DNA of 64,000 bases from a bacterium (GTDB lineage: Bacteria > Hydrothermota > UBA3073 > JACQXS01 > JAQTXJ01): NCBI GenBank assembly GCA_028716385.1, contig JAQUPX010000005.1:62001-126000 (forward strand), in the 5' to 3' direction. Shown in pieces: positions 27,365 to 35,582 of this stretch (position 1 is its first letter; each line of letters starts with the position of its first letter). Position numbers and translations under genes: made by a program. The notes beneath the pieces were generated by a model, which worked only from the letters and a program-made list of their open reading frames with translations, had not been told where the DNA came from and searched no databases.

Positions 27365-29686
27365 ATGAAAAGGTTATTTTATGGATTAATAGTATGTTTA
27401 ATACCGTTTTGCTCTATTTTAAGTGCTAAAAGTTTTACTTTGCCGGAATTACAGCAGGCAATTAAAGTTAAAGGGGCGAAATGGACGGCAGGACACACTT
27501 CAGTGTCTGACCTTTCGGACGAAGAAAAAGCAAAATTATGCGGCACTGCGATTGTCCCTTCGGAAGTTCCCCTTGAACATAGATATAGCGGCGGAGTAGT
27601 AAAAGGGACCACGAAAGCGGCTATAGACTGGCGTAGTTATAATGGGAAGAACTGGATGACTCCCATAAAAAACCAGGGAAATTGTGGTTCTTGCTGGGCT
27701 TTTTGCACCGTTGCCGGGTTTGAAGCGCGTTTGAAAATAGCTTATGCTAAGCCGGATACTAACATAGATTTATCGGAACAATTTCTGGTCTCCTGCGATA
27801 CAAAGGATAATGGGTGCAGCGGCGGCAGAACGGATTATGCGGCAGATTTTGTAAGATTAACCGGAATTCCTGACGATGCTTGTTTTACGTATAAACAGTC
27901 TACCAGTTCGACTGAGGCGGCATGCAGCCAGAGATGTGCAGACTGGGCATCACGAGTAGTTAAAACGTATGATTGGGATATGATAGATATGACTGGCAGC
28001 TATACTTCCGTATACAAACAGAAATTATTGGAAGGGCCGATGGCTTGCGCAATAACTGCAAGTAAAGATTTTTTCTATTATCTCGGTGGAGTTTATACCC
28101 CTGTTCTTGAGGATAGCGGAGAAAAAACAATGCTTTACAATCATGGTGTAACTCTTTGCGGGTATGACGATACAAGAGGAGCATGGCTTATTAAAAACTC
28201 CTGGGGAACGAGTTGGGGAGAATCCGGATATGGTTGGATTTCTTATGGTGACGAAGAAAGTACAGGACCGGGATATCCGACTTACCTTATTGTTACAGAT
28301 AACAGTAAACCTAATGTATGTTTAACCAATGCTTTATCAACGGAACCTGACAATAATATATGGGATCCCGGAGAACAGGTTAATATAGTCTTAAATCTTG
28401 GAAATTTAGGCGTTAATGCTACAAACGTTTCAGCAACAATAACTACTACGAATGCTAACATCAGTATAAATACTAACTCTGCGAGTTTTGGCTCTATAGC
28501 TACTAACGGTTCTGCGAGTAATTCATCCGCTCCTTACAAAGCAACGGCAAGTTCCGGGGCTGCAACTCCGCAGGATGTATTGTTTAGTTTGCATATTATT
28601 GCCAATAGTGGGGGATACGTTAAAGACACTTCTTTTACAGTGCCACTGGGTTGCAAATCCGGGACTCAGGTAGCATCATTTTCTCCACCGACGGGAACCG
28701 TTTATGGGCTTGCATTTGATGGAACAAATTTATGGGCTTCTCTTGTATACACAAAGCGTATAGCTAAACTTAATTCTACAACCGGTGCGCAGATTAGTTA
28801 TATAAATACACCAAATGGTGATACCTGCACTGATATAAGCTGGGATAAAACGGATAATACGTTATGGGTTCACAGTAAGAGCGGTAAAAAGATTTATAAG
28901 GTAAACCCTTCAACAGGAGCGATTATTACCTCTTTTGCTTCCCCTGCTGCATATCCTACGGGATTAGCTTGTGATGGCACTAATTTATGGGCAGTTGATA
29001 TGACGGGATATAAAATATATAAAGTCAGTAAAACCGGTACCGTATTATCTAATTTTAATATCCCTGTAACTCCTCCCCCAAGTCCTGCAAATCAATATGC
29101 AGCTCGTTGCTTGGCTTTTGAACCACGCGCTTCCGGTGGAGGTAATTTGCTTCTGCTTATGACATATTGTAATTCGACATTGAGTGCGGTTGATTCAGTC
29201 GTAGTATGGGAAATAACAAAGACAGGCGGAATAGTTATGAATCATCATTTTACCGTTCCTCCTACAAACGGAAGAGGAATAGAAGTTAATCCTTATGCCG
29301 ACGAATATTTTGTAAACAGTGAAACCCCTACGGATATCTATAAAGTAAAGGGATGTTTTTATGGGCCTATGATAGGAGCGCAAGAAGGTGATTTATCAAA
29401 CGATATACAGACTCTTGTTATTTCGCCGAATCCATCTCAATCCAGAGTATCCGTTAGTTTTAGTTTGCCTAAGGCTGCAAAAATAACCATAAACATCTAT
29501 GACAAATCCGGCAGGTTTGTTTATACCCTTGCGAATAAAGAACTTAAGGCGGGTAAACATAATATTAAATGGGATGGCAGGGATATTAACGGGAAACAGG
29601 TCTCAGCGGGAACTTATTTCTATAAGATGAACTGGGAAGGATGCTCATCTTGCACGAACACGAGGAAAGCCATTATAATAGAATAA
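27365..29686 (+). CDS. secreted papain-family (C1) cysteine peptidase with beta-propeller-like region and C-terminal sorting domain
   Basis: 773 residues. A signal peptide (MKRLFYGLIVCLIPFCSIL) is followed by a short propeptide and a C1 catalytic domain at about 85-315. The active-site Cys lies in QGNCGSCWAF, the His in NHGVTLCGYD and the Asn in IKNSWGTSWG. Next come a CARDB-like Ig region (about 316-425), repeated NLWA/LWVHSKS strands resembling an NHL/YncE-type propeller (about 430-670), and a terminal FlgD-Ig-like domain (ISPNPSQSRVSVSFSLP to NGKQVSAGTYFYKM) of the kind used as a type IX-like sorting signal. It is probably an exported or surface protease. A strong ribosome site and a strong terminator frame it as a single gene. 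Confidence 0.92.
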   Translation: MKRLFYGLIVCLIPFCSILSAKSFTLPELQQAIKVKGAKWTAGHTSVSDLSDEEKAKLCGTAIVPSEVPLEHRYSGGVVKGTTKAAIDWRSYNGKNWMTPIKNQGNCGSCWAFCTVAGFEARLKIAYAKPDTNIDLSEQFLVSCDTKDNGCSGGRTDYAADFVRLTGIPDDACFTYKQSTSSTEAACSQRCADWASRVVKTYDWDMIDMTGSYTSVYKQKLLEGPMACAITASKDFFYYLGGVYTPVLEDSGEKTMLYNHGVTLCGYDDTRGAWLIKNSWGTSWGESGYGWISYGDEESTGPGYPTYLIVTDNSKPNVCLTNALSTEPDNNIWDPGEQVNIVLNLGNLGVNATNVSATITTTNANISINTNSASFGSIATNGSASNSSAPYKATASSGAATPQDVLFSLHIIANSGGYVKDTSFTVPLGCKSGTQVASFSPPTGTVYGLAFDGTNLWASLVYTKRIAKLNSTTGAQISYINTPNGDTCTDISWDKTDNTLWVHSKSGKKIYKVNPSTGAIITSFASPAAYPTGLACDGTNLWAVDMTGYKIYKVSKTGTVLSNFNIPVTPPPSPANQYAARCLAFEPRASGGGNLLLLMTYCNSTLSAVDSVVVWEITKTGGIVMNHHFTVPPTNGRGIEVNPYADEYFVNSETPTDIYKVKGCFYGPMIGAQEGDLSNDIQTLVISPNPSQSRVSVSFSLPKAAKITINIYDKSGRFVYTLANKELKAGKHNIKWDGRDINGKQVSAGTYFYKMNWEGCSSCTNTRKAIIIE

Positions 29687-29704
29687 TATAGAAGAATTAT
29701 ATGA

Positions 29705-29737
29705 AAAAGGGCGGGATTTTTTCCCGCCCTTTTTTTT
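29705..29737 (+). terminator. strong rho-independent terminator after the C1 peptidase
   Basis: The arm AAAAGGGCGGGA (29705-29716), a 5-nt T loop and the complementary arm TCCCGCCCTTTT (29722-29733) run into an uninterrupted T tract, 18 bases after the stop codon. Confidence 0.92.
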
Positions 29738-29986
29738 AACGTTTGTTTGCCTCTGTTTGCTTCAGACTAAGTTGACGAGCAACGGTTTGCTTTCTACTAT
29801 AATTGTTAGTACTTTTCCATTTGTCATTCCTGCGAAAGCAGGAATCCAGAAATAGCGCTTTTTTCTTTACCAAAAGTTTACTAAATACCGTCCCTATTGG
29901 GGTTGTTTATCTGCCTAAATGTGGAAATTTGGAGCGGGGAAATTTACTTGATTTTTTCTCGTAAGAAACCCCCTTTTCTTTGAAGT
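29738..29986. repeat. intergenic spacer with an ATTCCTGC-GAAA-GCAGGAAT repeat
   Basis: An 8-bp perfect stem with GAAA loop at 29826-29845 is embedded in GTCATTCC...GGAATCCAG, a widespread bacterial dispersed-repeat form. Related half-sites occur at 37228-37233 and in the CATTCTGAG repeats flanking the restriction island. Nothing else is recognised here. Confidence 0.55.
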
Positions 29987-30541
29987 CTATTTATATTTAT
30001 TCCAAAAGAGTATTTTCTCTAAGGGGAGTTTTTCTTTTTGGTTTACGGTTAAGGGCTCTTCAGGATATCCTAACGTTATTAATGCGATTGTTTGTATGGA
30101 ATTCGGTATGTTTAGTAGTTTACGCAGTGTTTTCCCGTTAAACCAACCTATTATACAGGTTCCTAAACCGAGTTCCGTTGCTTTCAAAACCAGTTGTTCA
30201 ATTGCGATGCCGATGTCCAAAAGGTGTAATTTTGTTCGTTTTAAGTTGGAAGCTGCGGTATGGGGGACAAAACTCAATTCTGCGCAGACTGCAATTATTA
30301 CGGGAGCGGTTTTTGCCCAGGTATTTGGAAGAAAGATTCCATTAAGCACTTTTTCCGTAATCCGGTTTTTTATGTCTTTATCCGTAACTACGACAAACCG
30401 CCATGGTTGTGAATTGCAGGCAGAAGGCGCAAGCCTTGCGGCTTCGACTATTTCTTCAATGAGTTTATCCTCTACGGGTTTATCAAGATAAGCCCGTACG
30501 CTTCTCCTTGTTTTGATTACATCCGATAATGAAACATTCAT
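29987..30541 (-). CDS. nitroreductase family protein
   Basis: 184-residue FMN-dependent oxidoreductase of the nitroreductase fold. The N-terminal TRRSVRAYLDKPVE binds FMN phosphate. APSACNSQPWRFVVV is the conserved active-site segment, and GLGTCIIGWFNG lies in the dimer interface region. The short form, without an N-terminal ferredoxin domain, is typical. The physiological substrate is unknown. It is monocistronic. The promoter ends 7 nt before the ATG and no SD is present, so the transcript is probably leaderless. Confidence 0.92.
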   Translation of the reverse strand: MNVSLSDVIKTRRSVRAYLDKPVEDKLIEEIVEAARLAPSACNSQPWRFVVVTDKDIKNRITEKVLNGIFLPNTWAKTAPVIIAVCAELSFVPHTAASNLKRTKLHLLDIGIAIEQLVLKATELGLGTCIIGWFNGKTLRKLLNIPNSIQTIALITLGYPEEPLTVNQKEKLPLEKILFWNKYK

Positions 30542-30548
30542 AATCTTA

Positions 30549-30576
30549 TTTCTATCAGAATGTTTGGTTTTGTCAA
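30549..30576 (-). promoter_or_regulatory. promoter giving a probable leaderless nitroreductase mRNA
   Basis: On the minus strand, TTGACA (30576-30571), a 16-nt spacer and TAGAAA (30554-30549) are followed after 7 nt by the ATG at 30541. A second overlapping TTGACA occupies 30582-30577. Confidence 0.55.
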
Positions 30577-30600
30577 TGTCAACTTAAGAATTTTTTGGTT

Positions 30601-31103
30601 AGAGTGTTTTCGGGCTAAAGCCCGGGAGAATGGTTTTGGGGTTAGTCGTTACCCCCGCCCTAAAGGGCAGGGTAATTTAAAAAGAACTTAAGTGAAAATA
30701 CTTACCCCGTCCTTTAGCCCGCCTGAGGCGGAGGGGGGAAAACGGAGTAAAAAGAACAATGGGCTTTAGCCCAAAACAATCAGAAGTATTTGAGTTGTTA
30801 TGCGCTTTAGTCTGCCTAAGGCTGAGAAAACAGAACGAAAGGGGCAAAACCCTAAAGGATACGATAACTCATTATTTTCTTGGGCGGATTATAAAAAAAT
30901 ATTGACTTAAGACTTTTTAAAACTATGTTTAGTCACGTAGATTTTGGTATCGGGAATTTTACTTACCCCGTCCTTTAGCCCGCCTGAGGCGGAGGGGGGA
31001 AAACGGAATGAAAAAATAAATGGGCTTTAGCCCAAAACAAAAGCAAAAATGGGATATATTAAAACTATAAAAGTCTGTTATAATTTTTTTTTGAAAGGAG
31101 CGT
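30601..31103. repeat. cluster of GGGCTTTAGCCC-type palindromic repeats
   Basis: An ~80-bp unit occurs as near-identical direct copies at 30700-30779 and 30961-31040. Each starts ACTTACCCCGTCCTTTAGCC, has a CCGCCTGAGGCGG centre and ends TGGGCTTTAGCCCAAAACAA. A related unit at 30611-30675 has CGGGCTAAAGCCCG and GCCCTAAAGGGC. A further copy lies at 32704-32770. No gene is evident. An AAAGGAGCG ribosome site at about 31095-31103 belongs to the next gene. Confidence 0.75.
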
Positions 31104-31487
31104 ATGGAAAACAAAACATTTGCTACTGCAATTAATTGTATGGACGGGAGAGTGCAGGTTCCCGTGGTTAAGTGGATAAAAAGTGAGTTTCCGGTAGATT
31201 TCGTGGATATGATAACGGAGCCGGGTCCCAATAAAATACTGGCTGAAAATAAAGATACCCATATGATTGAGTCCATAAAGAAGAGAGTTGAAATTTCGGT
31301 CCACAAACACCACTCTAAACTTATTGTCGTAACCGGGCATTGTGATTGCGCAGGGAATCCCGTAGAAGAAGATATTCAAAAAGCGCAAATACTTGATGCG
31401 ATTAAAGTTATAGAATTATGGGGTTTCTCGGTTGAAATTATAGGGTTATGGATTGATAAAAACTGGGAAGCTCAGAAACTTAATTAA
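31104..31487 (+). CDS. small beta-carbonic-anhydrase-like protein
   Basis: 127 residues. The motifs INCMDGR (Cys-x-Asp-x-Arg) and VTGHCDCAGNP (His-x2-Cys) match the zinc-ligand and Asp/Arg dyad pattern of beta-carbonic anhydrases, in the same order and similar spacing. The protein is much shorter than classical beta-CAs (about 190-220 residues) and lacks the long N-terminal helices. It may hydrate CO2 or be a divergent zinc protein of this fold. An AAAGGAG ribosome site precedes it, and the next gene starts 8 nt after its stop. Confidence 0.7.
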   Translation: MENKTFATAINCMDGRVQVPVVKWIKSEFPVDFVDMITEPGPNKILAENKDTHMIESIKKRVEISVHKHHSKLIVVTGHCDCAGNPVEEDIQKAQILDAIKVIELWGFSVEIIGLWIDKNWEAQKLN

Positions 31488-31495
31488 ACATATAT

Positions 31496-31945
31496 ATGAA
31501 AAATTCCGACAAAGCCGTTCTGTGTTTTCAAAAAGGGTTCAACTGCGCGCAGGCCGTATTGTCGGCGTTCAGCGATGAGTTCGGACTGGATGAAAAAACG
31601 TCTTTGAAAATTTCCTGCGCATTTGGCGGCGGGATGGGAAGAATGCAGGAAACCTGCGGCGCGGTTACTGCCGCTTTTATGGTTATAGGTTTGAAATACG
31701 GAAAATATAAGATTGAAGATAAAGACGCAAAAGAATTAACATATAAACTTGTCAGGGATTTTGCAGGGGAATTCAAAAAACTTCATAAATCAATTAACTG
31801 CAGGGAATTGTTAGGCTGTGATGTTACTACGAAAGAAGGATTGGAACTGGCAAACGAAAAGAATGCGTTTGCCAATTGCGATAAATTCGTTAAAGATGCA
31901 AGCGAAATCTTAGAAAAAATGTTAAGTAAAAAAGGAGAACTATGA
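31496..31945 (+). CDS. C-GCAxxG-C-C family redox protein
   Basis: 149 residues with the defining cysteine pattern: C-x-x-GFNCAQAVLSAF (GCAxxG-like) at the N-terminus, CAFGGGMGRMQETCGAV in the middle, then a CRELLGCD segment and a C-terminal NCDKFV. The conserved cysteines suggest metal or Fe-S binding; function is not established. It lies between the carbonic-anhydrase-like gene and a membrane-protein gene, overlapping the latter by 4 nt (ATGA), so the three genes form one unit. Confidence 0.88.
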   Translation: MKNSDKAVLCFQKGFNCAQAVLSAFSDEFGLDEKTSLKISCAFGGGMGRMQETCGAVTAAFMVIGLKYGKYKIEDKDAKELTYKLVRDFAGEFKKLHKSINCRELLGCDVTTKEGLELANEKNAFANCDKFVKDASEILEKMLSKKGEL

Positions 31946-32334
31946 ACGGGATAAAGAACATTCTAAAACAGGATGCGGAGCCTGAAAATACCAAACAGAT
32001 AATCAGGTGGTGGGAAGCAAAAAGGTGGTATTACAACTTGATTATGGCTGTTACGGGGCTGTTGTGCATTATAATCGTTCTTCTTGTAACTAAGGCGGAT
32101 TTAAGTCATAGAGAAATGTATTCCTTGATGATGTTTATAATTTTTTATGGTGTTTCCGCGAATGTTCTTTATTCATCGGGATGGGTAATAGAAATCTTAG
32201 CCAGAAAAAACCTTAAAGATATGGGAATCAAGAAAATCGGGCCGTTGTTTTTCATCACGGGGACTACGGTTTCCGTTCTGCTTAACCTTGCATTTTTAAT
32301 TCTCGCCATTGTTTCGGTATTTATAAAATTTTAA
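31942..32334 (+). CDS. small three-helix membrane protein, unknown function
   Basis: 130 residues. A polar N-terminus with KQIIRWWEAKRWYYNLIM leads into three predicted transmembrane helices, at about 32-50, 62-82 and 97-126. No family is recognised. It is translationally coupled to the C-GCAxxG-C-C gene. The preceding AAAGGAG sequence (31929-31937) serves as ribosome site. It may anchor or transport for the upstream redox and carbonic-anhydrase-like proteins, but this is only context. Confidence 0.75.
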   Translation: MNGIKNILKQDAEPENTKQIIRWWEAKRWYYNLIMAVTGLLCIIIVLLVTKADLSHREMYSLMMFIIFYGVSANVLYSSGWVIEILARKNLKDMGIKKIGPLFFITGTTVSVLLNLAFLILAIVSVFIKF

Positions 32335-32668
32335 TTTTTGGACGCAGATAAACGCAGATTTTCATGGTAAAAGATAACAAACAAAGAATAAAAAGAATAA
32401 TTGGATAAAAAATAAATGAACAGACAAAAAAGGATTTTTATATGGATTGAACGAGATTAAAAAACCTGATAACTCCCCTTAGAATCTGTTTTTTGTTTTC
32501 AAATCTGCGTGGATCTATACGAGAATCATTTTCTTAGTTTTTTTAGGATTTGTTCGTTTTTTAATCTTCTAATTCTTTATCCTGCCTGCCCGCCGTAGGA
32601 GGGCTTATCTGCGGAATCTGCGTCCAGAATTCTGTTCTCTTTTGTATTTCGTATCCGTGAAAATCCGT
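32335..32668. repeat. copy 2 of the ~320-bp dispersed element (E2), with a GC-rich insert
   Basis: It is collinear with E1 (25411-25722) over its full length with few substitutions, including long shared blocks around AACTCCCCTTAGAATCTG and GTGGATCTATACGAGAATC. It starts TTTTTGGACGCAGATAAACG and ends CGTATCCGTGAAAATCCG. At 32583-32612 a segment CTGCCTGCCCGCCGTAGG plus AGGGCTTATCTGCGG replaces the shorter AT-rich sequence present in E1, indicating a later insertion. Confidence 0.75.
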
Positions 32669-32884
32669 TTACAAACTCTTTCCAACTGAGGCGGATTAGG
32701 TTTTTGGGCTAAAGCCCTGAAGAGTGTTTTGGGTTTGCCCTACCCCCGTCCTAAAGGACAGGGTAATTTAAAATAAAGTTTAAGGGAATCCTCCCTTCTC
32801 CCGATTAACGAATATCCTATTATACTATTAACTAATTTTCTCTTGACTTAGACAAAAATATAGTATATTGCTAACATACTTATT
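32669..32884. repeat. GGGCTAAAGCCC repeat and plsX promoter region
   Basis: TTGGGCTAAAGCCC at 32704-32717 and CCCCGTCCTAAAGGACAGGG at 32744-32763 form one further copy of the repeat clustered at 30.6-31.0 kb. Closer to plsX, TTGACT at 32843-32848 with TATATT at 32864-32869, or TAGACA at 32849-32854 with TAACAT at 32872-32877, are candidate promoters. The latter would again give a leaderless start. No SD precedes the plsX ATG. Confidence 0.45.
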
Positions 32885-33901
32885 ATGAAGAAGATAATTA
32901 TCGGACTTGACGCGATGGGCGGGGACAATGCTCCGCAGATGGTCATAGAAGCTTCAAAAAGCTTGCTCCTCGAAAAAGACATTGATATCCTTTTTATAGG
33001 GGACAGGGAGAAACTTACCGGGCATTTACCCGAAGATAAGATTGTCCATGCGCCTTCCGTTATAAGTTGCAGTGAACTGCCCGAAGACGCTTTCAGAAAG
33101 AAAAAAGACTCATCAATCGCCATAGGGACGATGCTTCAAAAAGAGGGCAAGATAGACGCATTCGTGAGCGCCGGAAGTACCGGAGCGTGCGTAATGTTCA
33201 GCCTTTTAACTCTTGGTCGGCTGAAAGGCGTTCGCAGGCCTGCGCTTGGAATATTTTTCCCGACGAAATCGGGCAATTTTACTTTTATCCTTGATGTCGG
33301 CGCGGTGACTCTTGTTAAACCTTATGACCTTTACCAGTTTGGAGTTATGGGAGCAAAGTGCATAGAAAAACTTACCGGAAATAACAACCCGAAAGTGGCT
33401 ATACTGTCGGTGGGGGAGGAGTCGGTCAAAGGAAGTCCTCTTACGAAAGAAGCGTTTGACATTATGAAAAAGTCAAAATTGAATTTTATCGGTAACATAG
33501 AGGGGCATCAGATTATTGAAGGAATCAGCGATGTCGTCGTATGTGACGGGATGGTAGGAAACATATTATTGAAGTTAGCCGAGAGTGTTCTTTCTACCTT
33601 TAAGGATGTAATAAAGAAAACAATAGACAGTTCGATTTGGGCAAAAATGGGCGGGGCTTTAATTGCCGGCGCATTGCGAAGAGAATTCGGGAAGTTTAAT
33701 TACGAACAATATGGCGGGGCATTTTTACTTGGAGTAAAAGGTGTGACTATAATTTCTCACGGCAGGTCAAGCGCGGAAGCAATAAAGAGCGCGGTTCATA
33801 CTGCGGCGAGTTATGTAAAAGAAGGCGTAAACGAATACATAGAAGAGACTCTTATTAAAGATGAAAACGTAGACCAGTCCCCTGACTCCTTGTCAAATTG
33901 A
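32885..33901 (+). CDS. plsX: phosphate acyltransferase PlsX
   Basis: 338-residue peripheral enzyme converting acyl-ACP to acyl-phosphate for PlsY in phospholipid synthesis. The start GLDAMGGDNAPQMVIEA, the AFVSAGSTGACV segment, the MVGNILLKLAE region and GVTIISHGRSSAEAI near the C-terminus are typical. Base composition is visibly more GC-rich than the polysaccharide region. No rpmF or fabH gene is adjacent. It ends overlapping the upstream edge of the tyrS frame. Confidence 0.95.
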   Translation: MKKIIIGLDAMGGDNAPQMVIEASKSLLLEKDIDILFIGDREKLTGHLPEDKIVHAPSVISCSELPEDAFRKKKDSSIAIGTMLQKEGKIDAFVSAGSTGACVMFSLLTLGRLKGVRRPALGIFFPTKSGNFTFILDVGAVTLVKPYDLYQFGVMGAKCIEKLTGNNNPKVAILSVGEESVKGSPLTKEAFDIMKKSKLNFIGNIEGHQIIEGISDVVVCDGMVGNILLKLAESVLSTFKDVIKKTIDSSIWAKMGGALIAGALRREFGKFNYEQYGGAFLLGVKGVTIISHGRSSAEAIKSAVHTAASYVKEGVNEYIEETLIKDENVDQSPDSLSN

Positions 33902-33906
33902 GGTTA

Positions 33907-35109
33907 ATGAATATATCCCAACAGTTTGAGTTCATCAAAAGAAACACCGTAGAAATCATCCCGGAGAACGAACTTTTAGACAAACTAAAGTATAGCGAGA
34001 AATCCGGTAAACCTTTACGTGTGAAGTTAGGCATAGACCCGACGGCTCCGGATATGCATCTTGGCAATGCTGTAGTATTGCGGAAATTGCGGGAATTTCA
34101 GGAACTCGGGCACATCGCTCTTTTGATTGTCGGGGATTTTACGGCAAAAATCGGCGACCCTTCAGGCAGGTCAAAAACAAGGCCGCAAATCACAAACGAA
34201 GAAATCCAAAAAAATATGGCGACGTACAAGGAACAGATATTCAAAATTCTTATCCCCGAAAAGACTGAATTTAGGTACAATTCGGAGTGGCTTGGCAAAC
34301 TCAGTTCCGAGGAAATAATCAAACTTGCGTCAAAGTTTACTTTAGCGCAGTTGCTGGAAAGGGAAGAAATCTCGAACAGGTTTAAGAACAACGAACCGAT
34401 TTCCTTGCACGAGTTGTTTTATGCGATTTTCCAGGGGTATGACTCGGTGGCGACGACGACGGACATTGAGCTTGGGGCTACGGAACAGAAATTCAATTTG
34501 TTAGTAGGCAGGGAACTGCAAAGAGAATATTTTCAGGCGCCGCAGGTAACGATGACAATGCCGATACTCGTAGGAACGGACGGCGTAAAGAAGATGAGCA
34601 AGAGTTATGGCAATTATATAGGGATAGTGGAAACTCCGGCGAATATGTTCGGGAAAGTTATGTCCATACCGGATTCCTGTATTATGAATTATTTTCAGTT
34701 AGCGACGAACTTGAGCGAAGCGGAAATTAAGGAGATAGAGCAGTTATTAAAGAATTCGAATCCGAGGGACATAAAGTCAAGGTTAGGTTATGAGATAGTG
34801 AAGGTGTATCATTCCGAAGAAGAGGCGAAGGAAGCGGAGCAGGGGTTTGTGAGGATGTTCAGCAAAAAGGAAGTTCCGGAGGATATGAGGGTTTACGAGG
34901 TAAAAGAGGAAAAGATATGGCTTCCGCAGTTGTTGTTGGATTCGGGAGCAGTGCCGACGAAGAATGAAGCGCGGAGGTTGATAGAGCAGAAGGCGGTAGA
35001 GGTAGACGGGCAAGTTGTAACGGATGTAAAGTTTGAGTTAGAAGTAAAATCCCCGGTAGTTTTAAAGGTAGGCAAACGGCAGTTTTTGAAAGTAGTCCCG
35101 GCAAAATAA
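33907..35109 (+). CDS. tyrS: tyrosine-tRNA ligase
   Basis: 400-residue class I synthetase. The HIGH-type motif is in APDMHLGNAVVLRKL, the KMSKS motif in VKKMSKSYGN, and a C-terminal S4 RNA-binding domain is marked by SGAVPTKNEARRLIEQKAVEVDG. It attaches tyrosine to tRNA-Tyr in the cytosol. The frame is open from a TTG at 33898 that overlaps the plsX stop; the ATG at 33907 is preferred because it gives the usual N-terminus, with GAGG just upstream, although the spacing is short. Confidence 0.95.
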   Translation: MNISQQFEFIKRNTVEIIPENELLDKLKYSEKSGKPLRVKLGIDPTAPDMHLGNAVVLRKLREFQELGHIALLIVGDFTAKIGDPSGRSKTRPQITNEEIQKNMATYKEQIFKILIPEKTEFRYNSEWLGKLSSEEIIKLASKFTLAQLLEREEISNRFKNNEPISLHELFYAIFQGYDSVATTTDIELGATEQKFNLLVGRELQREYFQAPQVTMTMPILVGTDGVKKMSKSYGNYIGIVETPANMFGKVMSIPDSCIMNYFQLATNLSEAEIKEIEQLLKNSNPRDIKSRLGYEIVKVYHSEEEAKEAEQGFVRMFSKKEVPEDMRVYEVKEEKIWLPQLLLDSGAVPTKNEARRLIEQKAVEVDGQVVTDVKFELEVKSPVVLKVGKRQFLKVVPAK

Positions 35110-35154
35110 ACACCTAAAATTCCAAAATACCTAAATCTTACTTGCCTAAATTAA

Positions 35155-35230
35155 CTTACCATACAAAGTACAAAAAACAGGTAAGTGTATGGTAATTTTA
35201 CTTGACATTTTACCATACAAAATATAGCAT
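35155..35230 (+). promoter_or_regulatory. operator-like repeats overlapping the promoter of the nucleotidyltransferase cassette
   Basis: TTACCATACAAAGTA at 35156-35170 and TTACCATACAAAATA at 35210-35224 are direct repeats, and TGTATGGTAA at 35186-35195 is an inverted half-copy. TTGACA at 35202-35207 and TAGCAT at 35225-35230 (17-nt spacer) form a promoter whose spacer contains the second repeat, the geometry expected for autoregulation by repression. Confidence 0.65.
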
Positions 35231-35264
35231 AAGACAATATGTATAGTAACTTGAGAGGATAAAA

Positions 35265-35582
35265 ATGGCAATAAAAAGTTTACTCTTAGAAGAGTTAGAA
35301 AATTCGCTGCAAATGAAAAACGGATATGAAAAGGAGTTAAAAAAGCTTCCAAAGGGTGCGCTTGTAAAGAAAAAAATTAATGGGCAGGAATATTATTATA
35401 TTATATTCAGGGAAAAAGGGAAGGTAAGGTTTATTTATAAGGGAAAAAAGCTTGCAAAAGAAATGATAAAGAAGTATGCCCAAGCTAAAGGATACAGGGT
35501 AAAATATAAAAAAATGCTTTCACAGGTAAAGAAGCAAATAAAATATTTGAGGAGAGTCTTAAGTGGAAAAGAAGCAATATAA
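35265..35582 (+). CDS. small basic protein, putative antitoxin/regulator of the cassette
   Basis: 105 residues, lysine-rich. The central LPKGALVKKKINGQEYYYIIFREKGKVRFIYKGKKL resembles small proteins (DUF6788-like) that occur next to nucleotidyltransferase genes, and a helical, basic C-terminus follows. A GAGAGGAT ribosome site precedes the ATG. The next gene begins 20 nt before its stop codon, so the two are coupled. The operator repeats upstream suggest it binds DNA as an autoregulator; no helix-turn-helix is obvious. Confidence 0.6.
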   Translation: MAIKSLLLEELENSLQMKNGYEKELKKLPKGALVKKKINGQEYYYIIFREKGKVRFIYKGKKLAKEMIKKYAQAKGYRVKYKKMLSQVKKQIKYLRRVLSGKEAI

